Source: DASXSB01 sp036506275
Lineage (GTDB): Bacteria; Methylomirabilota; Methylomirabilia; Rokubacteriales; CSP1-6
Direction of reading: 5' to 3'
Length of the DNA stretch: 21,243 nucleotides
Assembly (NCBI GenBank): GCA_036506275.1
Contig: DASXSB010000005.1
Span: forward strand, 1-21,243
A model generated the notes under the pieces. It was not told where the DNA came from. It made no database searches and worked only from the letters and a program-made list of their open reading frames with translations. Positions within the stretch are counted from its first letter, which is position 1, and every line of letters begins with the position of its first letter. Shown here in pieces: positions 1 to 7,244 of this stretch. The translations under genes and the position numbers were made by a program.

Positions 1-1
1 C

Positions 2-136
2 TGGCCGTTCTTCATCGGCCTCCTCTTCGTCCTCATGGTGCTCTTCGCCCACACCGGGCTCATCGGGCTCGGCGCCCGGCTGCGCATCCGGCGCCGCACC
101 CCGCTCCCGCAGCCGGCCGCGGGGGAGGCGACATGA
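2..136 (+). CDS. livM: LivM-type branched-chain ABC transporter permease, C-terminal end (partial)
   Basis: Only the last 44 codons are in the window; the gene starts upstream. Frame 2 reads WPFFIGLLFVLMVLFAHTGL, a strongly hydrophobic final membrane segment. A short basic cytoplasmic tail (RLRIRRR) and a Pro/Ala end follow. The stop overlaps the start of the next ATPase gene in an ATGA junction. A hydrophobic protein directly ahead of LivG and LivF is expected to be the inner-membrane permease LivM of the HAAT family, which forms the translocation channel with LivH. The identification rests mainly on gene order and the hydrophobic end, because no diagnostic motif remains. Confidence 0.72.
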   Translation, partial: WPFFIGLLFVLMVLFAHTGLIGLGARLRIRRRTPLPQPAAGEAT

Positions 137-883
137 CGCCGTCGTCGATCCTCGAGCTGCGGGACGTTCATCACAACTTCTCCGGACTCAGCGTGCTCTC
201 GGGGATCGACCTCGACGTACGGGAGGGCGAGCGCCACGCCATCATCGGCCCCAACGGAGCGGGAAAGTCCACGCTCTTCAACATCGTCACCGGTCGCTAC
301 GCGCCCACGCGCGGCCGGGTCGTGTACCGGGGCCGGGACATCACGGGGGCGCCACCGCATCGGATCGCGCGTCTCGGCGTCGGCCGTTCCTTCCAGATCA
401 TCAACACGTTCCCCCGCCTGACCGTCTACGAGAACGTGCGGAGCGCGGTGGTGTCGCGCCGGCGCCTGCGCCTGGATGCGTGGTCCCGGCTGGACGGCCG
501 CGCCGAGGTGGCGGTGGAGACCGACGAAGTGGTGCGGCTGCTCGGTCTGCACGGTCGGCGGGACACGCCCGCCACCGAGCTCTCGTACGGCGAGCAACGC
601 GAGCTCGAGATCGCCCTCACGGTGGCGACGCGACCGGACCTCGTCATGCTCGACGAGCCCACGGCCGGACTCAACGCCGAGGACACGCGCCGGGCCATCG
701 CGCTCATTCGCCGCGTCACGGAGGGCCGGACGCTCGTGATGGTCGAACACGACATGGAGGCGGTGTTCACGCTCGCCGATCGCATCACCGTCATCTACTA
801 TGGCCGTGTCCTCGCCACCGGCGCCCCGGACGCGATCCGGTCCAACGACGACGTCCGGCGGGCGTATCTCGGGAGGAAGGCCA

Positions 884-903
<20 letters not shown>
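133..903 (+). CDS. livG: ABC transporter ATP-binding protein, LivG type
   Basis: One of the two cytoplasmic ATPases that power a branched-chain amino acid/aromatic acid-type (HAAT) importer. The 256-residue protein shows a Walker A GPNGAGKST (residues 39-47), a Q-loop around SFQIINTFP (86-94), the ABC signature LSYGEQ (150-155) and a Walker B LVMLDEP (170-176). The switch His lies in VEHDME. The LSYGEQREL signature, the long insertion between Q-loop and signature, and the YYGRVLATG ending are typical of LivG rather than LivF. It starts in an ATGA overlap with livM, and its last 20 bases overlap livF, so the subunits are translationally coupled. The substrate cannot be read from an ATPase; the neighbouring catabolic genes suggest an aromatic acid. 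Confidence 0.93.
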
Positions 904-1597
<694 letters not shown>

Positions 1598-1626
1598 GGC
1601 GCGACCGCGCGCCGAAAGGAGAGGTC

Positions 1627-2916
1627 ATGGATCGTTCTCTCTCGCGCAGGACATTCCTCAAAGGGGCCGCCGTCGCCGGCGCTGTCGCGGGCGGGCCCTT
1701 CGTGATCGTCCGCCCCGGATGGTCGCAGGCGGGCCCGATCAAGATCGGCGTCCTCGAGCCCCAGAGCGGACCCGTGAAGTACATCGGCGATGGCAACGTC
1801 GCCGCCTTCCGGTACGGTGCGGAGCGCCTCAACGCCGGCGGTGGCGTGCTCGGGCGCAAGGTCGAGATCGTGGTCGCCGACAGCGAGCTCAAGCCCGACG
1901 TGTCCACCCGGCGCGCCAACGACCTCCTGCTCGGCGACAAGGTCGACATGCTCGCCGTGAACACCGGGTCCAACATCGCGAAGGCGGTGTCCCAGGTCGC
2001 GAACCAGAGCCGCAAGATCTTCTTCTCGACGGGGACGGAGGCCAAGGAGCTCACGGGCGAGGAGTTCTTCGATACCACCTTCCGGTGCTGTCTCAACACC
2101 GACATGCACTCGGGCCAGCTCGCCGTCTACTTCACCAAGCTCGCCCCCCAGAAGTACACGAAGTACTACCTCCTGAACCAGGACTACAACTTCGGGCGCG
2201 CCGCCGCCGAGGGCTTCAAGACAAAATTCAACAAGATCAAAGCGGCCAACCAGACGATCGTGGGCGAGGAGTATCACCCGCTCCAGAAGGTCCAGGACTT
2301 CGCGCCCTACGTCACGAAGATCATGGCCTCCGGCGCCGACGTCGTCATGACGGGAGACTGGGGCCAGGACTTGAGGCTTCTCCTCCAGCAGGGGTCCGCC
2401 CTCGGCTGGAAGGTGAAGGTCGGTAACTACTTCCTGGACGACGCGCTCGTGATGCAGGCGGTGGGCAAGGCGGCCCTCGGTCAGATCACCGCCGACGCGT
2501 ACCTCACCACCATCGACACGCCCGAGAATCGACAGTTCGTGAAGGACTGGCACGCCGCCCATCCCGACGCGCCCATCGCCTACCGGTACCCCACGCTCAC
2601 GATCTCGCGTGTCTACCACGCCGTGCTGTGGGCGGGCGACGCCATCAAGCGCGCGGGGAGCGTCGACACCGAGAAGCTCATCAAGGCCTGGGAGGGGTCG
2701 AAGATGAAGACGGTGTGGGGTGACGTCGAGATGCGTGCGTGCGATCACCAGATGCTGACCCAGGGCTACGTGGCGGAGGTGGTGGAACCGGAGAAAATCC
2801 CGCAGGAGCTTCGCTTCTTTGGAAACGAGTTCCCGTACCTTGGAAAGGCCATGCTCATCCCGAAAGACGAGATGACGGTGCCGCCCAAGGAGACGGGCAA
2901 CCGGCGCTGCGCCTGA
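1627..2916 (+). CDS. ABC transporter periplasmic substrate-binding protein (type 1, LivJ-like) with Tat signal
   Basis: The extracytoplasmic ligand receptor of the importer, 429 residues. The N-terminus carries a twin-arginine signal, SRRTFLK (residues 6-12), then an Ala/Gly-rich hydrophobic stretch; cleavage is likely after WSQA (about residue 35). The mature protein begins GPIKIGVLEPQSG, the standard first strand of the Peripla_BP_6 family. AERLNAGGGVLGRKVEIVVAD follows in the same family pattern (quoted 19-20 residues at most). A good ribosome-binding site, AAAGGAGAG (1615-1623), precedes the ATG. The two-lobe fold is known for the family. The ligand is not readable, but the operon neighbours point to benzoate, 4-hydroxybenzoate or another aromatic acid rather than leucine. 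Tat export means it would fold in the cytoplasm before secretion. Confidence 0.9.
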   Translation: MDRSLSRRTFLKGAAVAGAVAGGPFVIVRPGWSQAGPIKIGVLEPQSGPVKYIGDGNVAAFRYGAERLNAGGGVLGRKVEIVVADSELKPDVSTRRANDLLLGDKVDMLAVNTGSNIAKAVSQVANQSRKIFFSTGTEAKELTGEEFFDTTFRCCLNTDMHSGQLAVYFTKLAPQKYTKYYLLNQDYNFGRAAAEGFKTKFNKIKAANQTIVGEEYHPLQKVQDFAPYVTKIMASGADVVMTGDWGQDLRLLLQQGSALGWKVKVGNYFLDDALVMQAVGKAALGQITADAYLTTIDTPENRQFVKDWHAAHPDAPIAYRYPTLTISRVYHAVLWAGDAIKRAGSVDTEKLIKAWEGSKMKTVWGDVEMRACDHQMLTQGYVAEVVEPEKIPQELRFFGNEFPYLGKAMLIPKDEMTVPPKETGNRRCA

Positions 2917-2975
2917 TGGGCCGGCGCGGCTGAGCTCGGCCTCATCCGCGCCGACTTGGGAGAGGAGGCGACGTG

Positions 2976-3974
2976 ATGGATTGCTGCGGGCACGAGGAGC
3001 AGTGGAGGGGAGACGCCCGGTTCGAGATCACCAAGGTGGCCGATGGCGTGCACGCCGCCGTGGCCGCTCCCGCGTACAAGGTGAACTCCAACACCGCCAT
3101 CATCGAGACCGACGACGGCGTGATCGTGGTCGACACGCACTCCAAGCCGTCGGCGGCGCGCGTGATCGTGGAGCGCCTGCGCGACCTCACGTCGAAGCCG
3201 GTCCGGTTCGTGATCAACACGCACTTCCACTGGGACCACTGGCAGGGCAACGAGGTGTACCCCGCCGCCTATCCGAGTGCCGAGATCGTCACCAACCAGA
3301 TCACGCGCGAGGCGATGGTGCGCAAGGGCCTCAAGCGCATCCAGGATCACGTCCGCCAGGTACCGGCGGAGATCGCCAAGCTGGAGGCCGACGTCGCGGC
3401 CGCGCGCACGGGGGCCGAGCGGGATAAGCTCGAAGGCGACCTGCGTCTCGCGCGTGCCTACCTTCGCGAGGTCAGCGCGCTCAAGCCCGCGCTCCCGACG
3501 GTGGTGTTCGAGCAGACGATGCGCCTCTACCGGCGCGACCGCGAGATCCACCTCATGCACCTCGGACGCGCCCACACCGAGGGCGACGTCTTCGTGTACC
3601 TGCCGAAGGAGAAGATCGTCATCACCGGCGACGCCGTCATCGGCTGGACGCCGTACATGGGCGACGGGTATCCCGAAGACTGGGTCACCACGCTCGACCG
3701 TCTCGCCGCCCTCGATTTCGATCGCATGATCATGGGCCACGGCGCCGTGGCCGGCCGCGAGTGGCTCCGCTTCTTCCGCGGCTACGTGTCCGAGCTCGTG
3801 GAGGCCGTGCGCGCGGAGGCGGCCACGGGGGCAGCGCTCGACGAGGTCCAGCGGCGCGTGATCGAGAAGCTGGCGCCGACCTACGAGAAGACGCTGTCCG
3901 GTGTCGAGAACTATCGGCCGTGGCGGGAGCGCGCGCTCGGCAACATCGAGCGCGTGTTCGCGATGGTGAGCTAG
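2976..3974 (+). CDS. MBL-fold metallo-hydrolase
   Basis: A metallo-beta-lactamase superfamily hydrolase of 332 residues. The ATG at 2976 is 7 bases after GGAGG (2964-2968); a GTG directly before it (2973) is an alternative. The metal-binding HxHxDH motif is plain in NTHFHWDHWQGN (His83, His85, Asp87, His88). Further ligand candidates are the His in HLGRAHTEGD, the Asp in ITGDAVIG and the His in IMGHGAV, so a dinuclear site looks intact. Between the first and later metal ligands there is a charged helical insertion (about residues 110-165, QVPAEIAKLEADVAAAR and following) that looks like a coiled-coil hairpin. There is no signal peptide, so it is probably cytoplasmic. It follows the binding-protein gene on the same strand by 59 bases and may share its transcript. 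The substrate is unknown; a thioester or lactone hydrolase role in CoA-aromatic metabolism is only a guess. Confidence 0.85.
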   Translation: MDCCGHEEQWRGDARFEITKVADGVHAAVAAPAYKVNSNTAIIETDDGVIVVDTHSKPSAARVIVERLRDLTSKPVRFVINTHFHWDHWQGNEVYPAAYPSAEIVTNQITREAMVRKGLKRIQDHVRQVPAEIAKLEADVAAARTGAERDKLEGDLRLARAYLREVSALKPALPTVVFEQTMRLYRRDREIHLMHLGRAHTEGDVFVYLPKEKIVITGDAVIGWTPYMGDGYPEDWVTTLDRLAALDFDRMIMGHGAVAGREWLRFFRGYVSELVEAVRAEAATGAALDEVQRRVIEKLAPTYEKTLSGVENYRPWRERALGNIERVFAMVS

Positions 3975-4058
3975 CGAGCGACCGCCGCGCGCGTTCGGGG
4001 CCGAGGCCGCTCCCGTGCGCCCGCCCGCGACCCGACCTTACGTGAACTGAGCCCGCGT

Positions 4059-5468
4059 CTACGGCAGCGCGATGGGCGCCCGCGGCGACTGGCGAAAGTC
4101 GAACGCTTCCAGGAACGCCGCCGCCCCCCGGTCACGATCGGTCAGCGGCTCGAGTCCGAAGCGCCACTCGATGAATTTCAGGATCGACGCGTGATCGTAC
4201 TGGCCGTGCGCGACGACGCCGCGGCGTGCATAGGGCGACACGATCAGTGCCGGCACGCGCGTCCCGATCCCGAAGCGGTCCACCGAGGGCGGCCGCACGT
4301 GGTCGAACCAACCGCCGCCCTCGTCGTAGGTGATGATCAGCGCCACGCGCGGCCAGTAGCGGCTCGCCATCACCTCGCGCGTCATCTCCCCGATCCAGCG
4401 GTCGGCCGCGCCCACTGTCGAGGACACGGCGTGCGCGTTGAGGGCAGAGTGCGGCTTCACGAACGCCACCGCGGGCAGCGTGCCCTCCCGCAGGGCGTTG
4501 ACGAACTGGGCGCCGTCCGCGATGTGGGCGCGGCCCTCCTCGGTTTCCATGATCCGCTTCACGAACTGGAACGGATTGTGGTGGGGGATGAGGCCGGCTT
4601 TCACCGCGTCCGCGCCCGCGCCCCATCCCGTCGCGTACCAGCGCCAAGTCACCCGCGCGGCGTCGAGGCGGTCGGCGATGGTCGGCATCGTCTGCGGCTC
4701 CTGGAGGATCGGCTGATTGCGCCGGGGCGGGTAGGGAGGATCGAGGTTGTTGACCACGTAGCCGTCCGGTGTCACGTCGCCGTCCTTGATGATGCGGCCA
4801 TCGGAGGCGATCTGGGCGCGTCGCTCGACGGGGGCGCCGGGGTAGCGAGACACCGCCGCCGAGATCAGATAGAAGTGATTCGCGAACGAGCCGCCGTGGA
4901 TGCCCTGGAAGTAGCGATCGAGGAGCACGAACTCGTCCGCGAGCCGCCACTGCACGCCGGAGGCGGCGCGATCGTAGTAGCCCATGGTGGCGCCGCCGCT
5001 GGTCCCCTCCGCCACCCACTTGCCCATCGGAACCCCGTCGGCGCCGGGGCCGTACTGAAGCTGCATGTGATAGAAGCGGTGGATCGGGTTGTTCGTCATG
5101 TCGAAGGGACCGGAGAACTTCAGCATCGGGAACGGGGCGTTCGGCAGATCGGCGGGGAAGCGCGGGTCGGGCTTCTCGTCACGACCAAGGGGTTGCGGCA
5201 GCGTGGGATACGGGAGGCCGTTCCTGTCCGTCTGCTGGCCACGGTAGGCCTCGAGGCCTTCGGCGCCGGGATACATTCCGAAGAGGTGATCGAAGGACCG
5301 GTTCTCCATGAAGAGCACGATGATGTGATCGATCGGCGCCTGCTCGCCGCGCGGCTGGCCGTCGCGCCCCATCGCCGCGCACGCGACGAGCACGGACGCC
5401 ACCGCCACCGCGGCGAGCCCGCGCCACGCCCTCCCGCGCGGGGCGGCCGTGAGGGAGGCCACGCCCAT
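4059..5468 (-). CDS. Phospholipase C/acid phosphatase family (PF04185) lipoprotein
   Basis: A phosphoesterase of the alkaline-phosphatase-like superfamily, 469 residues from the ATG at 5468. A GTG at 5471 directly before it is equally possible. The N-terminus has a basic stretch, a hydrophobic segment and a lipobox ending VLVAC (Cys30), so it is probably an exported lipoprotein. The family signature ENRSFDHLFG lies near residues 55-64. The second metal/phosphate motif DEGGGWFDHV begins at about residue 382, and the His/Asn-rich VKPHSALNAHAVSS lies between them. The start overlaps the stop of the upstream alpha/beta hydrolase gene (TGATG), so the two are co-translated. Family members hydrolyse phospholipids or phosphomonoesters outside the cytoplasm; the exact substrate cannot be told. 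It is convergent with the MBL gene. Confidence 0.87.
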   Translation of the reverse strand: MGVASLTAAPRGRAWRGLAAVAVASVLVACAAMGRDGQPRGEQAPIDHIIVLFMENRSFDHLFGMYPGAEGLEAYRGQQTDRNGLPYPTLPQPLGRDEKPDPRFPADLPNAPFPMLKFSGPFDMTNNPIHRFYHMQLQYGPGADGVPMGKWVAEGTSGGATMGYYDRAASGVQWRLADEFVLLDRYFQGIHGGSFANHFYLISAAVSRYPGAPVERRAQIASDGRIIKDGDVTPDGYVVNNLDPPYPPRRNQPILQEPQTMPTIADRLDAARVTWRWYATGWGAGADAVKAGLIPHHNPFQFVKRIMETEEGRAHIADGAQFVNALREGTLPAVAFVKPHSALNAHAVSSTVGAADRWIGEMTREVMASRYWPRVALIITYDEGGGWFDHVRPPSVDRFGIGTRVPALIVSPYARRGVVAHGQYDHASILKFIEWRFGLEPLTDRDRGAAAFLEAFDFRQSPRAPIALP

Positions 5469-6319
5469 CACGCGAGTTTCCGCCGCGCGGAGCGACGCGG
5501 CGGCGCGGCGCCGTCGACGCGCGCGAGAAAGGCGAGGGCGGCCCGGTTCCAGGCCTCCGGCTGATCGCGGTTAGCGAAGTGGCTGGCGGGCGAGAGGACG
5601 ATCAGCCGGGCGCCCCGGATCTTCCGCCGCATCACCTTCATCGGGGAGAGCGACGGGTCGCGGTCGCCGCCGATGAGAAGCACGGGCATGCGCAGCTTCG
5701 GCAACTCGGCCGTGATGTAGTCCATGGCGATCAGCGCGCGACAGGAGTTCGCGTAGCCGACGGGCGTGAGGCGGCGATAGTAAGCGTAGAACTCCGCCTT
5801 CGAGGACGGATCGAGGGCGAGGCGCGCGGCCACGTTGGGATTGGCCGCCATCGCGAACTCGGCCATGGCGTCCATCCCCTGCGCGAGCGTGATCTCCACG
5901 CTCCGTGCGCGCATCACGAGCGCCTCCGGGGGCAGCGGCAGGCCCGCCGCCGAGGAGGAGTTCGTCACCAGCAGCGAGCGCACGCGCTCCGGATATCGGA
6001 GCGCGAAGCGGGTGGCGATGCCCGCCCCGAGCGAGAGACCGCCCACGTGCGCGGTCCTGAGCTTCACATGATCGAGCACGGTGCGGAGATCCAGCACCCA
6101 GCGCGCGAACGAGTAGCGAGCGGGATCGGGCGGGCTATCGGAGCGCGCGTGGCCGCGCGGCTCCCAGAGCACGAGCCGGTGCCGGGCCGCCAGTCCCGGC
6201 ACGTTGACGTCCCAGAGATCGGCGTTGCCCCCGATCCCGTAGGCGAGGACGAGCGGCGTTCCCTCGCCGTGGGTTTCGTAGTAGATCTTCACCCCGTCGT
6301 CGGTCCGTGCGTATGGCAT
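5468..6319 (-). CDS. Alpha/beta hydrolase
   Basis: A serine hydrolase of the alpha/beta fold, 283 residues. The nucleophile elbow is GLSLG (Ser96). Asp219 or Asp221 in GGDRDPSLS and His247 in SPASHFANRDQPEAWN complete a standard triad. An oxyanion-hole/cap region follows YGIGGNADLW (27-36). The overall look is that of the 3-oxoadipate enol-lactonase/haloperoxidase-like branch, but the substrate is not determinable. I chose the ATG at 6319 (MPYARTDDGVKIYYETHGEG) over an extension to 6355. The family starts here, and a promoter-like TTGTCA-N17-GATACT ends 7 bases before this ATG, which would make the mRNA leaderless. Its stop overlaps the start of the lipoprotein gene downstream. Confidence 0.87.
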   Translation of the reverse strand: MPYARTDDGVKIYYETHGEGTPLVLAYGIGGNADLWDVNVPGLAARHRLVLWEPRGHARSDSPPDPARYSFARWVLDLRTVLDHVKLRTAHVGGLSLGAGIATRFALRYPERVRSLLVTNSSSAAGLPLPPEALVMRARSVEITLAQGMDAMAEFAMAANPNVAARLALDPSSKAEFYAYYRRLTPVGYANSCRALIAMDYITAELPKLRMPVLLIGGDRDPSLSPMKVMRRKIRGARLIVLSPASHFANRDQPEAWNRAALAFLARVDGAAPPRRSARRKLA

Positions 6320-6326
6320 GCGGGCG

Positions 6327-6355
6327 AGTATCGTCAACGGCGGCGCCATTGACAA
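6327..6355 (-). promoter_or_regulatory. Sigma70-type promoter for the alpha/beta hydrolase gene, apparently leaderless
   Basis: On the minus strand, TTGTCA (6355-6350) and GATACT (6332-6327) are separated by exactly 17 bases. The -10 ends 7 bases before the ATG at 6319, so transcription would begin at or beside the start codon. No Shine-Dalgarno sequence precedes that ATG, which agrees with a leaderless transcript. This is sequence matching only. Confidence 0.5.
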
Positions 6356-6425
6356 GCGTCCTGCGCGTCACGCGGGGCACGTCACACGGAAAAGGACGGG
6401 GAAGCGATGACGGACGATGGGGGGC

Positions 6426-6452
6426 TGGCCGCGCGCGAGCCGCGCGCGGCCA
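6426..6452. repeat. Perfect 12-bp GC-rich inverted repeat (hairpin with 3-base loop)
   Basis: GGCCGCGCGCG (6427-6437) and CGCGCGCGGCC (6441-6451) are exact reverse complements around the loop AGC. One more T:A pair (6426/6452) extends the stem to 12 bp. Outside it, a G-run (6419-6424) faces a C-run (6457-6460) and could lengthen the structure with a small bulge. It lies after the stop of the microprotein gene and before the hydrolase promoter, so it may end or protect the microprotein transcript. There is no T-tract on either side, so it is not a classical intrinsic terminator. Confidence 0.55.
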
Positions 6453-6493
6453 TCATCCCCCGCTGGGGACGGAACGGTTGGCGGGACTCGGCA

Positions 6494-6571
6494 TTACCGC
6501 CCGAAGAACAGCCAGAAAAGCAGCAGCAGCGTGACGGGCACGCCGAGTAGCCAGGCGATGATGTAACCCAT
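6494..6571 (-). CDS. 25-residue single-pass membrane microprotein
   Basis: A short ORF starting MGYIIAWLLGVPVTLLLLFW and ending LFFGR, almost wholly one transmembrane helix with a Gly-Val-Pro kink and a terminal Arg. It was found because a textbook Shine-Dalgarno sequence, AAGGAGG, sits 7 bases before its ATG on the minus strand; this is the best ribosome site in the neighbourhood. Tiny hypothetical proteins of this style (YI.AWLLGVP followed by Leu/Phe) are familiar to me from GC-rich proteobacteria, but I cannot name a function. It lies alone between the hydrolase gene and the divergent hcr operon. A longer overlapping ORF on the same strand in another frame (6382-6660) is Ser/Arg/Cys-rich and looks like a shadow. 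Confidence 0.72.
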   Translation of the reverse strand: MGYIIAWLLGVPVTLLLLFWLFFGR

Positions 6572-6578
6572 GTCGTGT

Positions 6579-6585
6579 CCTCCTT
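6579..6585 (-). promoter_or_regulatory. Strong Shine-Dalgarno of the microprotein gene
   Basis: AAGGAGG on the minus strand (plus-strand CCTCCTT at 6579-6585) is fully complementary to the 16S anti-SD core. It is spaced 7 bases from the ATG at 6571. Its presence decides that the 25-codon ORF is a gene. Confidence 0.75.
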
Positions 6586-6595
6586 GTGTGCTTCG

Positions 6596-6613
6596 TTTGC
6601 AATGAAGTGCAAA
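6596..6613. promoter_or_regulatory. Palindromic operator candidate TTTGCA-N6-TGCAAA
   Basis: Two perfect 6-base arms around ATGAAG. The core is TGCA-N6-TGCA, the pattern reported for operators of the BzdR/BoxR family that controls benzoyl-CoA pathways. It lies in the divergent region between the microprotein gene and hcrC, 25 bases before the microprotein ATG and about 58 bases upstream of the hcrC -35 box. No BzdR/BoxR protein (HTH plus shikimate-kinase-like domain) is in the window. The XRE-cupin protein encoded later in the operon is a possible alternative ligand. Confidence 0.45.
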
Positions 6614-6671
6614 AGGGCGGCCACCGATTCGCGCGTCGTATCGCGGCACGCGACGTCCATCGCGCCCGGCC

Positions 6672-6700
6672 TTGACGCCGGCCGCCGGGTTCAGTATTTT
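6672..6700 (+). promoter_or_regulatory. Sigma70-type promoter of the hcr-box operon
   Basis: TTGACG (6672-6677) and TATTTT (6695-6700) are exactly 17 bases apart, in a conspicuous A/T-rich island within GC-rich DNA. Transcription should start near 6707, leaving a leader of only about 7-13 bases before hcrC. No Shine-Dalgarno sequence is visible. An 8-base palindrome, ACTTAAGT (6708-6715), covers the predicted start point and could be a repressor half-site. It is the only good promoter I see before the seven-gene run that follows. Confidence 0.6.
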
Positions 6701-6719
6701 TGAAACAACTTAAGTGACA

Positions 6720-7244
6720 ATGAACTCCGCACCCCGGCCAGAGACCGTGAAGAGCCAGCTCCAGCTGACCGTGAACGGCGAGACGCGCGACGTGCTCGTA
6801 TCCGCGCACAAGACGCTGCTGGAGGTCCTGCGCGAGGATCTCGGGCTCACCGGCACCAAGCACGGCTGCGAGCTCGGGGAATGCGGGACGTGCACGGTGC
6901 TCGTCGACGGCGTTCCGGTGCTGTCGTGCCTCGCGCTTCCCGTCGAGCTGGAAGGCGCCGCCATCGCCACCGTGGAGGGCATGGCGACGGATGGCCGGCT
7001 CCATCCCCTCCAGCAGGCCTTCGCCGAGCTGGGCGCCGCCCAGTGTGGCTACTGCACGCCCGGCATCTTGCTCACGGCGCAGGCGCTCCTCCACCAAGAG
7101 CCCGCGCCCGGGCGCGAGCGCATCCGCGAGGCGCTGGCGGGGAACCTCTGCCGCTGCACCGGCTACACGAAGATTCTCGACGCGGTGGAGCTGGCGGTGC
7201 TCCGCATGGCTCGGCCCGCCGTCGTCGCCGGAGGCGAGGGATGA
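6720..7244 (+). CDS. hcrC: 4-hydroxybenzoyl-CoA reductase, gamma (two [2Fe-2S]) subunit
   Basis: The small iron-sulfur subunit of a xanthine-oxidase-family molybdenum enzyme, which passes electrons toward the Mo site. From the ATG at 6720 it is 174 residues; a GTG at 6714 is also in frame. The plant-type [2Fe-2S] domain has Cys50, Cys55, Cys58 and Cys70 (CELGECGTC...SC). The C-terminal domain has Cys109, Cys112, Cys144 and Cys146 (CGYCTPG...LCRCTGYTKI). All eight ligands are present. The general family is certain. The HCR assignment comes from its place before hcrA and hcrB, where the diagnostic [4Fe-4S] loop is found. It joins hcrA through an ATGA overlap. No ribosome site is visible, which fits a near-leaderless mRNA. 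Confidence 0.9.
   Translation: MNSAPRPETVKSQLQLTVNGETRDVLVSAHKTLLEVLREDLGLTGTKHGCELGECGTCTVLVDGVPVLSCLALPVELEGAAIATVEGMATDGRLHPLQQAFAELGAAQCGYCTPGILLTAQALLHQEPAPGRERIREALAGNLCRCTGYTKILDAVELAVLRMARPAVVAGGEG

Noticed and set aside
3975..4058. Possible bidirectional terminator between the convergent MBL and phospholipase-like genes
   Set aside because: Several GC-rich words repeat, but I found no good stem followed by a T-run on either strand.
6382..6660. 92-codon minus-strand frame overlapping the microprotein
   Set aside because: Ser/Arg/Cys-rich with no ribosome site; the overlapping 25-codon frame has the perfect SD and a sensible membrane helix.
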